DNA of 64,000 bases from Atrichornis clamosus (Eukaryota > Chordata > Aves > Passeriformes > Menuridae), in assembly GCA_013400975.1 (NCBI GenBank), contig WBMZ01015612.1, forward strand, positions 1-64,000. Reading direction: 5' to 3'. Position numbers and translations under genes: made by a program. Shown here one piece after another: positions 1 to 9,900 of the stretch (the stretch's first letter is position 1; each line of letters begins with the position of its first letter). The notes below the pieces were generated by a model that was not told where the DNA came from, ran no database searches, and saw only the letters and a program-made list of their open reading frames with translations.

Positions 1-43
1 CCTCCTCCTCCTCCTCGCTGCTGTGGCTCGCCGCCGTCCCCAT
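1..43 (-). CDS. ZZEF1: ZZEF1 exon 1, N-terminal 14 codons (partial)
   Basis: Read on the minus strand from the ATG at 43-41, this gives MGTAASHSSEEEEE before running off the window. From memory, human ZZEF1 (zinc finger ZZ-type and EF-hand domain containing 1) begins MGNAPSHSSEDE, and it lies head to head with CYB5D2, exactly as here. Gly2 followed by Ser6 fits the N-myristoyltransferase consensus, so the protein is probably membrane-anchored at its N terminus (inference from the motif). The run of Glu codons comes from a CTC-type triplet tract on the plus strand, which could vary in length. The start context is weak at -3 (C) but has G at +4. The EF-hand, DOC/APC10 and ZZ domains of this roughly 3000-residue protein lie outside the window. 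Confidence 0.85.
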   Translation of the reverse strand, partial: MGTAASHSSEEEEE

Positions 44-163
44 GAGCCGCTCGGGAGCCCCTCGGAGCCGCCGCCGGTGCCGCCGCTCCCGCCGGTCCCC
101 GCCCGGCCCGGCCCGCCTTAGTCAGCAACTTCCCGCCCGCCGCACCTGTCAGCGCGGGGCCGC

Positions 164-246
164 CACACCGCCGTAAAGCGACACGCGCGCCACACCGCCG
201 CAAAGCGCCACACCGCCGCAAAGCGGCACCCGCTGCCGCAAAGCCC
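164..246 (+). repeat. Short GC-rich tandem repeat in the promoter (about 4 units)
   Basis: Units of CACACCGCCGYAAAGCG start at 164, 191 and 209, and a diverged copy (CACCCGCTGCCGCAAAGC) starts at 227. The same motif reappears past the CR1 insert at 983-999 (CACACTGCCGTAAAGCG) and, shortened, at 1051-1066. The repeat lies between the ZZEF1 start codon and the CR1 elements, so it is probably promoter or 5' UTR sequence. Confidence 0.8.
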
Positions 247-279
247 CGCCCCACCAGCCCCCGTGACACCCGATGGAAA

Positions 280-735
280 GAAAAGGAGCTGCTGGAGAGG
301 ATCCAGCGGAGGGTACAACGCGGCTGGAGGGGCTTGGGGGAGGTCTTTGGTGAGGAGAGACTGCGGGAGCTGGGCCTGGTTAGACTGGAGAAGACTAAGA
401 GGGGATCTCATTAGTTCATAATTCACTCCAAGGCTGCCAAGAGGGCGGTGCGAGACTTTCTTCAGTGATGCTCAGTGACAGGATAAAAAGTAATGGCCAT
501 GAACTAAATCATAACAAATTTCACCTCAGTATGAGGAAGAACTTCACGTGAGTGTGGCAGAGCACTGTGTCAGACTTTCCCAGGGAGGGCGTGGAGTCTC
601 CCTCTCTGGAGACATTCCAAACCCGCCTGGACTTTTCTGTGTCACCTGCTCCAGGTGACTCTGTCTTGGGAGGGAGTTGGACTGGGTGATTCTCCGGAGA
701 GCTCTTCCAACCCTAACGATTCTGGGATCTGTAAT
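280..735 (+). mobile_element. CR1 LINE fragment, 3' region, plus orientation
   Basis: Recognisable CR1 3' sequence. It has the 'agactggagaagactaagaggggatctcat' type stretch near 380-412 and 'atgaggaagaacttcac' near 530-548. 'Gtggagtctccctctctggagacattcc' lies around 593-618. It closes with 'ttggactgggtgattctc...cttccaaccctaacgattctggg' around 675-728. It is 5'-truncated, as most CR1 copies are, and decayed, so no ORF survives. The 5' boundary is uncertain by about 20 bases. Confidence 0.88.
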
Positions 736-966
736 GTCCTTCATGAGGGCATTTATTAGGAAGAAATTCTTCCCTGTGAGGGTGAGGAGGCCCTGGTACA
801 GGTTGCCCAGACAATCTGTAGCTGCTTCATCCCTGGAAGTATTCCAGGCGAGGTTGGACGAGGCTTGGAGCAACCTGGGGTAGTGGAAGATGTCCCTGCC
901 CATGGCAGGGGGTGGCACTGGATGAGCTTTAAGGTCCTCCCAGCCCGAGCTATTCCATGATTGTGT
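736..966 (+). mobile_element. Second CR1 LINE 3' end, plus orientation
   Basis: A second CR1 tail directly follows the first. It carries 'ggaagaaattcttccctgtgagggtgaggaggccctggtacaggttgccc' around 760-810. 'Ggttggacgaggcttggagcaacc' lies near 852-875. It ends 'ctttaaggtcctcccagcccgagctattccatgatt'. The different subfamily wording and complete 3' tail indicate a separate insertion, not a duplication of the preceding copy. Confidence 0.9.
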
Positions 967-1105
967 TTCCGTACTGCGCCGGCACACTGCCGTAAAGCGC
1001 GCCCGCGGGCCGGCCTTCCCCCACACACCGCACTAGTCGTGGTTCGCCGCCACACTGCCGTGCGGCGAGGAAACTGTCGTGCAAGGGCCGTGGTGTCGCG
1101 GCGCG

Positions 1106-1328
1106 ATGTGGCGGGGCGCGGCCGCGGCGCTGCTGTGCCTGGGCGCCGCCTGCCTCCTGCGCCGTGGGTTCGAGCCCCGCTTCCGCCTGCTCAACGCCGC
1201 GGAGCTGCGCCGCTACCGCGGGGCGCCGGGCGAGCCCGGGCTCTACCTCGCCCTGCTGGGACAGGTCTTCGATGTGGAGCGCGGGCGCAAGCACTACGGG
1301 CCCGGCGGCGCGTACAGCGGACTCGCAG
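1106..1328 (+). CDS. CYB5D2: CYB5D2 coding exon 1 (residues 1-74)
   Basis: Contains the hydrophobic N terminus and the first half of the haem domain, ending in SGLA plus one base. The donor is GCAG|GTACCT at 1329. The exon is extremely GC-rich, as expected at the edge of a CpG island. Confidence 0.95.
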
Positions 1329-4300
1329 GTACCTCCGGTGGGGCGGGGGAGGGGGCGCTGGGTGCGGGTCTGGCGGGGCCCTGGCAGGGAACGGCTCAGT
1401 CCCTGGCTGGGGAGGGGATCGTCCTCTGGCTGGGGAATTCACCCCGTAGCTGGGGGGGGTCATCCCTTGGTTGGGGGTAGGGCTCATTCTCCGACTGGGG
1501 AATTCGCTCCATGACAGGGGCCTCATTCCTTGGCAGGATAATTCACTCCATGGCTGGGGACTCATTCCATGCGTGGGGGATTCACTCTGTGGCTGGGGTC
1601 TCATTCCATGCGTGGGGGTTTCACTCCATGGCTGAGGGGTGGAGGGTTAGGGTAACCCCCTGGCCGGGGAATTCAATCCATGGCCGGGGTCTCATCTCCT
1701 GGAACGGGAATCCGCTCCATGGCCGGGGAGTTCGCTCCGTGGCAGGGCAGGAGGGGGTTACCCCTGCCGGGGTCTCACCAGGCCCTGCCCCGCAGGCAGA
1801 GATGCCAGCAGAGCGTTTGCCAGCGGCGACTTCACCCCGGCGGGGCTGGTGGACGACGTGTCGGGGCTGTCGCCCCACGAGCTGCTCTCCATCCACAGCT
1901 GGCTGAGCTTCTACAGCGACAACTACGACCCCGTGGGTGGGTGTCACACGGGCTGGGCTCGCAAAAGGGACACGCGGGTGGGTGGTGGAAGGTCGGGGAC
2001 AAGGTGTCACCGTGGTGAGGGTCTCCCAGCCAGGGTCCGGAACCCTGTGAGGGGCCAGCTGGAGCTGCCACCACGCCAGATCCACTTCGAGGTCTGCTTC
2101 CCTGCAAGGGGAAGTTTTTTTCCCAGCGGGCTCTGTCCTGCGTTGTCTCTGCTGTGCAAAAGGCGTGGAGCCAGCCTGAAACCACCGGGACTCGGGAGAC
2201 TGTAGGAGCAGCAGTGCACTGAGACCATTTTGGGGAATAGTGAGAAAGGGTTATGGGTTCTGCAGCTGAAAGTGGCTTTGGTTTTCTGAGCATTAATGAG
2301 TCTGGGCCTAAGCTTGTCTTGCATGGATTTATTAATATGGGTAAATTGCTGTGTCATCCAAGAGTTGAGGGGATGTAAACTCAGTTCAGTCCTAAAATTG
2401 GGCCATGATGACATCCTCCTCTTTTTTTGTCTTTAAATAACAAATTAAAAATAAAACCCCACCAGAACCATGCATTTTCCTTGCCTGGAAACACTGTGGT
2501 CTTAATTGAACTCCACTCCCAGGGAAGCTGGTGGGCAGATTCTACGATGAAAATGGGGCACCAACAGAAGCCCTGAGGGAGGCTGAGGCTGCCATCGAGG
2601 AAGCTCTCAAATTCCAAGCAGAAAGTGAGCAGAGGAAGCAGCAGTTCCCATCCTGCAACTCTGAATGGAGCTCTGCTACAGGCACTCGGTTCTGGTGCTC
2701 CAAACAAAGGTAAGCTTGGACCCTTTGGAGCAGAGCATTGCTGCCCTCTTTTTGGGTGCCCTGGGCTTTGTTCTTGCCTCTCCTGGCAGGAGGGGTGTGG
2801 GAAGATGTCCTGGCTCCTGCAGCCACTGCACTCCGTAGGCTGTAGGTGAGGTCTGTGGCCTGGCACAGGTTGCATGTGCAGTGGTGCTGGCAGGGCTGGA
2901 ATAGGCCAGGCTTGGTCCCTGCCCTGTCTGCGTTCAGAGGATTGTTCAGGTGGGAAAAGCCCTCTGAGACCATTGAGTCCAGCCATTCCCCCAGCACTGC
3001 CCAGGACACCACTGGCCCATGTCCCCAAGTGCCACACATCTCTTAAACCCATCCAGGGATGGTGACTGCACCACTGCCCTGGGCAGTCTGTGCCAGTGCC
3101 TGACCACCCTTCCCATAAAGAAATTTTCCACAATATCCACCTAAACCTCCCCTGGCACAACTTGAGGCCATTTCGTCTCATCCTGTCCCTTGTTCCCTGG
3201 GAGCAGAGCCCAACTCCCACCTGGCTGCCCCTCCTGTCAGGGACTTGTGGAGACTGAGAAGGTCCCCCCCGAGCCTCCTTTGCTCCAGGCTGACCTACCT
3301 CCTCTGTCACACTGGAATCTAAGAATTTGCCACGTGATGCTCCTGTTCTCAGCAAAACAGGACAGAAATCCCATTAGGATTGGGATTCAAACAGGTTCTC
3401 TCACCTATCAGGAATGCAAGCATTATCTTGTGTTTCTCAGGCAGTTTCACAGCCTGTCTCACAGGCTGCTGCCACAACATTTTCCACTTAAACCACATAA
3501 AACTGAGGTTGGGCTTTGAATAGTAATTTTCCTACTTACTTCCCTATTTAGTTGTATTCTGCTCTCAGATTAGGGACTATTTTGTTTGAAGATTAAATCA
3601 TTTCACAAACCACACTGCAAAATGCTTGGACTTCATGTCAGGCCACCAGCAGCACTGTGTACCCTGGGGATCTGCTCCTCTGTGTGACTGAGCTTGGGGA
3701 CAGCCTTGGGACTGGCTGTCATGTGGCAGTGACTGTGATAGGAGTTTACAGGCTTAAAAGCTGCAGTGGTTGGGGGAGCAGGCAGGATTTGGCCCATAGA
3801 GAGACACTCGGACAGAAAGAGACACCATGAATTGGTGGAGGAAGTACTTTCTCTTTTGCCCTAGTTCTCAAAATCACTGTGTTCAGTCAAGGCACTGAAG
3901 AAGGCCTAGGACAGTTCAGTGGAAGGTGTGCCAGCCCATGGCAGGGGGTGGATTGCATGAGATTTAAGGTCCCTTCCAGCAAAACCACTCTGTGATTCTG
4001 TGAAGACGTGTGGTCACCTGTGAGCAGTTAGGTACCTCCAGAAATGGCATTTTGCTGTGCTACAGAAGATTCCTTCTCCAGCAATGGAAACATGGAATGC
4101 AGAAGTTGGTTGCTGCCTGAAGGGTGAAAGCCTGTAGCAGCAGTGATGAAATCAGGTTCAGGCCACAGATTTCTGAAGCACAGCCAATAAAAAGGTATCA
4201 GCTGTGGGATGGTGGCTACTGGGAGCAAAGTCTACCTCAGTGAGTGTATTGTTAGTTCTAATTTCCCCAGATTGTCTTAGGTTTTTTCTATTGATTCTCT

Positions 4301-4574
4301 GTTGACTGGAAGCATTTTCATGGGTTTCAATTGTAATTTGTTTTCATTTTCCATTCCTAGTGGGGGAGTGAGCAGAGACTGGGCCGGAGTCCCGCGGAAG
4401 CTGTACCGGCCTGGCTCTCAGGGCAGTCACTGTGTGTGTGTGAGGAGCACAGGTCCCCCCTGGGGCCGGCCAGACTCCTCCCAGCACAGCGACAGAGGGG
4501 ACCTGGACAACCCTCACCTGGAGCAGTACGAGGGCTGCCATCCCCTGGCTGAGCAGTGTGTCCTCACGGGCTGA
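1106..4574 (+). CDS. CYB5D2: Neuferricin, cytochrome b5 domain-containing 2 (4 coding exons)
   Basis: Joining 1106-1328, 1796-1936, 2523-2709 and 4361-4574 gives 765 nt, or 254 residues (human 264). All introns are GT-AG. Residues about 4-19 form a hydrophobic signal/anchor segment. Residues about 27-125 are the cytochrome b5-like domain of the MAPR family, including [14 protein letters not shown] and [14 protein letters not shown]64 and Y70 sit where PGRMC1 uses tyrosine to bind haem. The cysteine-containing C-terminal extension ([28 protein letters not shown]) is typical of neuferricin. Family knowledge: the proteins are secreted or ER-associated haem binders, and mouse neuferricin promotes neuronal differentiation. 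The ATG at 1106 has G at -3 and starts the hydrophobic segment directly, matching the human protein. It is divergent from ZZEF1 and convergent with ANKFY1. Confidence 0.97.
1396..1760 (+). repeat. Degenerate 19-20 bp minisatellite in CYB5D2 intron 1
   Basis: About 16 diverged copies of a unit close to TGGCTGGGGAATTCACTCC fill most of the 467-nt intron 1. In the best-preserved part (1540-1640), units ending AATTCACTCC alternate with units ending TCTCATTCC. This suggests a roughly 39-bp dimer arose before later amplification. Confidence 0.85.
1796..1936 (+). CDS. CYB5D2: CYB5D2 coding exon 2 (residues 75-121)
   Basis: Follows CCCCGCAG at 1795. Begins [13 protein letters not shown], the most conserved MAPR stretch, and ends NYDPV plus one base. 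The donor is G|GTGGGT at 1937. The following 586-nt intron (1937-2522) shows nothing notable. Confidence 0.95.
2523..2709 (+). CDS. CYB5D2: CYB5D2 coding exon 3 (residues 122-184)
   Basis: Follows CTCCCAG. Encodes [17 protein letters not shown], an acidic helix ([10 protein letters not shown]), and the [20 protein letters not shown] stretch diagnostic of neuferricin. The donor is AAAG|GTAAGC at 2710. Confidence 0.95.
2945..3310 (-). mobile_element. CR1 LINE fragment in CYB5D2 intron 3, minus orientation
   Basis: The plus strand reads as reverse-complement CR1. It has 'cttaaacccatccagggatggtgactgcacc', 'ctgggcagtctgtgccagtgcctgaccaccct', and 'aaacctcccctggcacaacttgaggcc'. It ends with 'cctttgctccaggctga'. 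The element lies antisense to CYB5D2, and no complete coding frame remains. Confidence 0.92.
3905..4003 (+). mobile_element. CR1 LINE 3' tail in CYB5D2 intron 3
   Basis: About 100 bp covering only the extreme CR1 3' end: 'ccatggcagggggtgg', 'tttaaggtcccttccagc', then the terminal ATTCTGTGA-type repeat ('ctctgtgattctgtga'). It is in the same orientation as the gene. Confidence 0.85.
4361..4574 (+). CDS. CYB5D2: CYB5D2 coding exon 4 and stop (residues 184-254)
   Basis: Follows TTCCATTCCTAG at 4360. Encodes [19 protein letters not shown], a [10 protein letters not shown] motif and the end ...[18 protein letters not shown] with TGA at 4572-4574. Human neuferricin has the same layout at its C terminus. 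Confidence 0.96.
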
Positions 4575-6930
4575 CTCCGGGTGCTGCCTTCCAGGGCCTG
4601 CAGCAAAACGTTGCACTTGGGGTGGGCAGCTCCAGCTCCATCCCTTCCAACCGTCTATGCAAAGGGAGCAACAACCATTTCATGTTATTGGTGATGCTTT
4701 TGAACATGTGGAGATGGAGGTGAGAGAAGGGGGAAACATTTCAGCCAGGTTAGTGGCTAAAAAATCAAGTAACGGGATGCTTTCTTTGTTCCTATGGTAT
4801 TTTTACACCTGGCAACAAACTGCAAGATGCACAGCCTGAATTATATTTAAAAACTGCTTTCTTGTGCAGTCAGGAAATGGATGTTTGTGTGCACAATGTG
4901 GAACAATGTGTTGTGTTCTAAGGCAGTGAGGTCAGTGAGCACAGGAACTGCTGCAGCATCACTGCCCACAGTTCGTGCAGTCCTCGAGTCCTGCTGCAGG
5001 GCACTGCTGATACTCCTTCCCAGGCACCTCAGTCACTACAGAGAGTTTAAAGGTAGCAGGGAGAAGCCTGAATTTCTCCTACAATTAAGGTTTACAGTAT
5101 CTGGGAACTTGTGCAGTTTAGTTATACACAAGCTTTACCAAATTCTTGGAGTAGAGAAGGCAAAGGCCAGAGCTGTATTTCCTCATTCAGTGTTTGCATT
5201 AGATACTGTGCCAAGACATTGAAGCCACCTGTGAGGATGATTGTTGTTTGATATTAACCTCACCTTCTTGGTCTGTGATTCACCACTTTCAGACTGTTCA
5301 GCTCAGGAATGAGTAGTTTTAAATAGCTTTTTTTTCTTCTTCTTGCCTGTGTAGCAACACGACCATCCTACTGTCATCTGCCTCCTGTTTCCATTCTGAT
5401 ATAAGCCTTCCTCCCATCTGATCTGTTCCTATCAGGCTATAATCTGAGCTGGATGTGTCCTCACAAGGCCCAGCTCCCTTAAAATCCATGCTTATTGTAT
5501 CACAGTTGGCAACATTCAGCAAGATGAGCGACTCCCAGAAAAGGAGGGCAGGTTATTGCCATTTGTGTGGGGCTAAAAGGGATGAGGGAATACCTGCACG
5601 GGGCCCAGGCACTATAAACCTCAGGCTGCAGGGAAGGAGTTGCTGGTTTTAATGAAATCTGCAGTTTTGCTGTGGCTGAGCCTTGAGACACCCAGATCAG
5701 GGTCCAGCAAGGCACAGACCCCTGCTGAGCTGTGGTCAGTTCTTCTCCTTAAGGCAGCTGGAAGGTGTTAATAAACTGATTTTTAGCTACTACCACTTCT
5801 AAAGAGAGGCCCAAAATCCAAGTGACTAATTAATTAGCAAGCTTACAGGAGGCTGGGCAGCATTCACTCCCTTGCAGTAGACACATTACAGCACTTTTCA
5901 CCGCTCCAGTTTAGGTGCTGCTGCAGCTGCCGTGGGTGAAGCCATACAGCAATTTAAACATGTCCATGCTTGTTGTAATGAGTCGTTGGGGGGGGTGTTT
6001 CTCCTTCGGGGTTTTTTTACCGAATTGTGCTGTGTTTGTTTTGCACCCTGGTCCTGAAGAGCAGCTCTGCCAGGCACTGCCAGGCAGCCGTGCCAGCTCT
6101 TCCCAGTCACAGGGGGAGTGGGATGTGTGGCACAACCAAACCTCAGCCTTGGGCTCGAGCCATCTTTGGGGGTGGACTGAGCAGCTCATTTCACACAACG
6201 ATGGTGAAGATAAAGCTGTGTGATAAAAGGTGCAGGAGGGAGCTGCAAAGCTTTACTTCACTGCTTCCACAACTTGGGGGCACAACCACCTCTTTAAACG
6301 CAATGTCTCATTAAAGTGGTGAAACCATCGCCCCAAATGCCTTTAAGAACGCGCCTTTAAGAGAGCTCTTTAGAACTCTTTAAATTGTAACAGATTCCAG
6401 ACTACTAACTGCTGGAAGAAGTAGTTTGTGAGGGCAAGCCAGTCCTACTGAAGGTGGACCAGGTTTACCTTGTAAGCAAGTTTCATCTCACTGTAACACT
6501 CAATAACTGTGCAAACAGGGCTGAGGGGATGGTTTTGATTGTAAGAGCCACACAAAAATCAAATAAACTGCTGCAAAAAGGCAGGGCAGCAAGGTGTTGG
6601 TTTAAGTTAAAGTTGGTTGAAAACCAATTCACAGCTCATTCCCCAGTTCAGTGTTTGGAAACACCGGGGTGAAGAGTTTGTCTTGCACTAGGAATAAGTC
6701 ATCTATTAAAGCAAACAAGGGGACAGCCTCACTGACCTGAAGTGCTCCAAGACTATCTGCTTGTACTCCAATTCAGCAGCTCAGCTGGATTCTCCCGCGG
6801 TGGAAAAGGGTGGGAAGAAAAAGGTGATAGTTACAGAACAGTCAAGTCACCACAGACAGCACTTTAATAAAGCTCACCATTCATCTGTACTTTAGTAAGT
6901 TTTATTAATAAAAGACTAATGCATCACAAT
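4575..6930 (+). other. CYB5D2: Probable CYB5D2 3' UTR and intergenic convergence zone
   Basis: No further coding exon is recognisable. Plus-strand AATAAA hexamers occur at 5770-5775, 6562-6567, 6866-6871 and 6907-6912, so the 3' UTR could be 1.2 to 2.35 kb long depending on which is used. The choice cannot be made from sequence alone. No other element is seen here. Confidence 0.45.
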
Positions 6931-9900
6931 CTCACCCAGAAGTCTTGGCTGGGTTTGCTATTGCACTGAAGCTTTTCCTTTTCCTGAAGTGAAGCTGCAG
7001 CAGCTCTGTGCTCTCTCCAGGACACAACTGAGTGCACCAAGTGTTTGTAGCTCAAACTGATTTACTCCATGAACCAGCTCTGGCCTGTGGGGAGCTCAGA
7101 TTTGTTTCACAAGACTGATTATAGATAAGTCTAGTATAAGGCATTCAAGATGTCTACATGGTACAGACCAGAACACCAGACCTTGTCAGCCAAAACAGTT
7201 GTAGCAGTTCCACAGCATGGAAATGAATACCTGGAATAATTTCAGTACAAAGAATAAAAGTTGTCATGCCCAATTGGATGTCATATCCCTGGTTTTCCTT
7301 GTGGTTTGTAAGGATAGCTTTCAGAGGGGCAGCTGTCTCTACAGGAGCAGATACTTCCTTAGCAAGGTTTCACCTCACGATGCATCATCTAGTTCTGCAT
7401 TTTATTACAAGTAGAATCATTACACAACAAAGTAATGCATATTGGAAAAATACATTTTTACAATGACTCCAGACAAACATTGCAGATAAAATGCCATTGC
7501 TCTAAGACTTCCTTTTCTATTTCACAGAGGGTATTAGAAGGTTCAGTTATTTCTGTCACTCATACAAGCTTTGATTTTTCTAGAGACGAGTTTGCTGCAG
7601 TGACCACCTCTGCTGGTTACAGAAAAAAGAGGACTTGCCTATTAACATTTGATCTACAAAACAATCCAGCCTTGGCCTCCCATACAGTTACATGTTAGTT
7701 TAGAAGCACATGAGCAGTTGGACAAACTTATCTCCAGCACAGGAAGTCATTAAGGCATCTGTCAGCTTTTAGCCAGCAACTTAACTCTGCTCCGTTAGTA
7801 CTTTCAACAGCGACGTTCTCACTCCACTCAGTGGTGTGAAACAGTGACTGCACCTTTTACAGACACAGTTTCAGCCAGACCACAGTTTGTGCTTGTGTAA
7901 GAGTGCTGGATGACTGCAATCAAAAGGAATCCAGTCTCAGAACAAAAAGCTACAGCATGAACCACCTGACTTCCCATGCAGCCCTGCTGAAGTGCCCGAA
8001 GCCTCGTGTGACAGCAGCACTTCCCAGGTACATGAGCCGGTTTTCCATTTCCCCTTTTGTCCAATGCTTGGCAGGCTTAAGTCTCGAGTTAATAGCTACC
8101 ACTAAAAGACAACAGGGGTAAGGGGTGTGGGGTTTGGTCACAACTGTATTATGCTACAAAAAGGGAAGAGCAGTTGTTTAGAGTTAGAAATGTGTTGACC
8201 ACCACTACATTACCAAGTGCCTCATTCATGTTTGTACCCTGCAGTGGAGCATTGCCAGCAAAACTCCCAAAAAATCTTAGTCTGAGAGCTCAGACCAACA
8301 CTAGGCAGAGTGTGTGAGGGAATGAGTCCCACCAGTTGTCTGGTGGGGTCAACTCCCCAGCTGAACTAGAAATGAACTCACTTGGGTTTTGGTTCAAGTT
8401 ACGAGCTTTTCCCCTTTAGCTCTGGCAGAAAGCTATTTAGAGTTGGCTGGAAGGAAACTATCTCAAAGGCACTTCAAAAGGATCAAATTTGCTGAATTTA
8501 GTTGCTTTAAATTTAATGAATACTTCAGGCTGTACATTTAACAATAACCTTAACTTCCCTTGCAGACTTCAGTAAAAAAGCTGGGACAGTACTGGCTGTA
8601 AACAGCAAACCAGGAGAACTACAGATGGTTTCCCAGACCTTTCCCAGAGTTTTACAGTTACAATTAATATCCTACTTTTTAGAAGAGCAACTAGCTAGCC
8701 TTAAACTTGCCAGTTTAGCTGAATTTTCACCAGATGCACGTTTTCCATCATTTACAAGCTTGCTTAATCTGTTAGAGCTGAGCTTCCTCTTCCCTTGCCA
8801 CTTCTATCAGAGAAGTCACTGAAAAAGTGATGTTTAAATGCTTTAGCAATTACATGTTGTGCAGTTTTCCAATTAGGCTGAAGCCCATAGGCTGTGGCCT
8901 TGGAAAAGCCCTCCTCTACCACTGTCTTTCAGCATTCTGAGCACACACTTACCCCTCCACTTCACTGCAGCTCCAAACCAAGAAGGAAAACAACACCTTA
9001 TCATGGCACACACCATAGCCAAGACTTCTTTCACCAAATGCACTTTCTCTCCAATGTTATCTTTCACGGCTAGAGACTTGCAGCCAGTGACACCCAGAAA
9101 GCAATGGACCAGAAGTACAATGTTTTCCATCACCTATTTCACTCAAAATACCCCAAAGGTAGCTTGCAGTTAAGTGACACCATTAGTTACCATAGCTAAC
9201 GTTAACTGACACCACTATTTTCCCTCATTCACCTACAATGAATGCACCATTTGCATCAGTCACTGTTAGAGACCAGCTGTGTTACCCAGGGCATTCTGCT
9301 GGAACACAACAGCAGCAGCCAGCAAACAGTGAGACAGGTTTGTATTGTCATCCATTATTCTTCCCTTGTGGTACAGGGGTGATTCCAGTTACAATATATG
9401 CATATTTTGAAGATCAAAGTGCAGATCAAGTGAGACTTGATGTGAAATTCATCATGCAAATGTCAGTGATTACACCCTCTCCTATCCTCTGCTTGTAGAA
9501 GCTTGAGAAAAACCTCGAGCAAGTCTCCTGTAACAGCAGCAGTCTGGTTTATCATCCCATCTTACTCTTTAGACTGCCAAGTCACGGCTCCAAACAGGGC
9601 AACGTGTCATCAACTGTCCATGCTGTTCACTGGAGATAACAGTCATTAAATAAATGCACACCAATTCATGGAGTAAAAATGAGGAATGCTGAATGGAGTC
9701 TAAACTAGCTTTATCTCTTGGGATAAAAACAGCCAAAACATAGTTTTGCTTAAGTACCCATTTTTTCTAACTGAAGCCTTTGCCCACCAAATCACAACCT
9801 GGTGTACCAGCCAAGCACCTTCCTGTTTACCTAGACAATGTGGTGGTGGGTTTCTACAGATTCAGCATGTTTAAGAGAGCACGACCAGCCTAGACTAAAA

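Larger units (their letters stand above)
44..1105. promoter_or_regulatory. Divergent ZZEF1/CYB5D2 promoter, CpG-rich, interrupted by CR1
   Basis: The two start codons face away from each other about 1.06 kb apart. Bases 44-260 and 966-1105 are very GC- and CpG-rich. The middle part (about 280-965) is two CR1 3' ends with far fewer CpGs. The same 17-base GC-rich unit occurs on both sides of the insert, which suggests the original promoter was only about 350-400 bp long. No TATA box is evident. Transcription start sites cannot be placed from sequence alone. Confidence 0.7.

Noticed and set aside
164..246. Short GC-rich repeats as a CRISPR array
   Set aside because: Units are directly adjacent or nearly so, without unique spacers, and the DNA is vertebrate nuclear.
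544..1026. 160- and 99-residue minus-strand frames in the ZZEF1/CYB5D2 spacer
   Set aside because: They are antisense translations of CR1 3' tails (for example PLPWAGTSSTTPGCSKP), not host genes.
2381..3355. 324-residue minus-strand open frame
   Set aside because: It overlaps CYB5D2 exon 3 antisense and a CR1 fragment, has no recognised domain, and crosses the splice sites of a real gene. It is a shadow frame.
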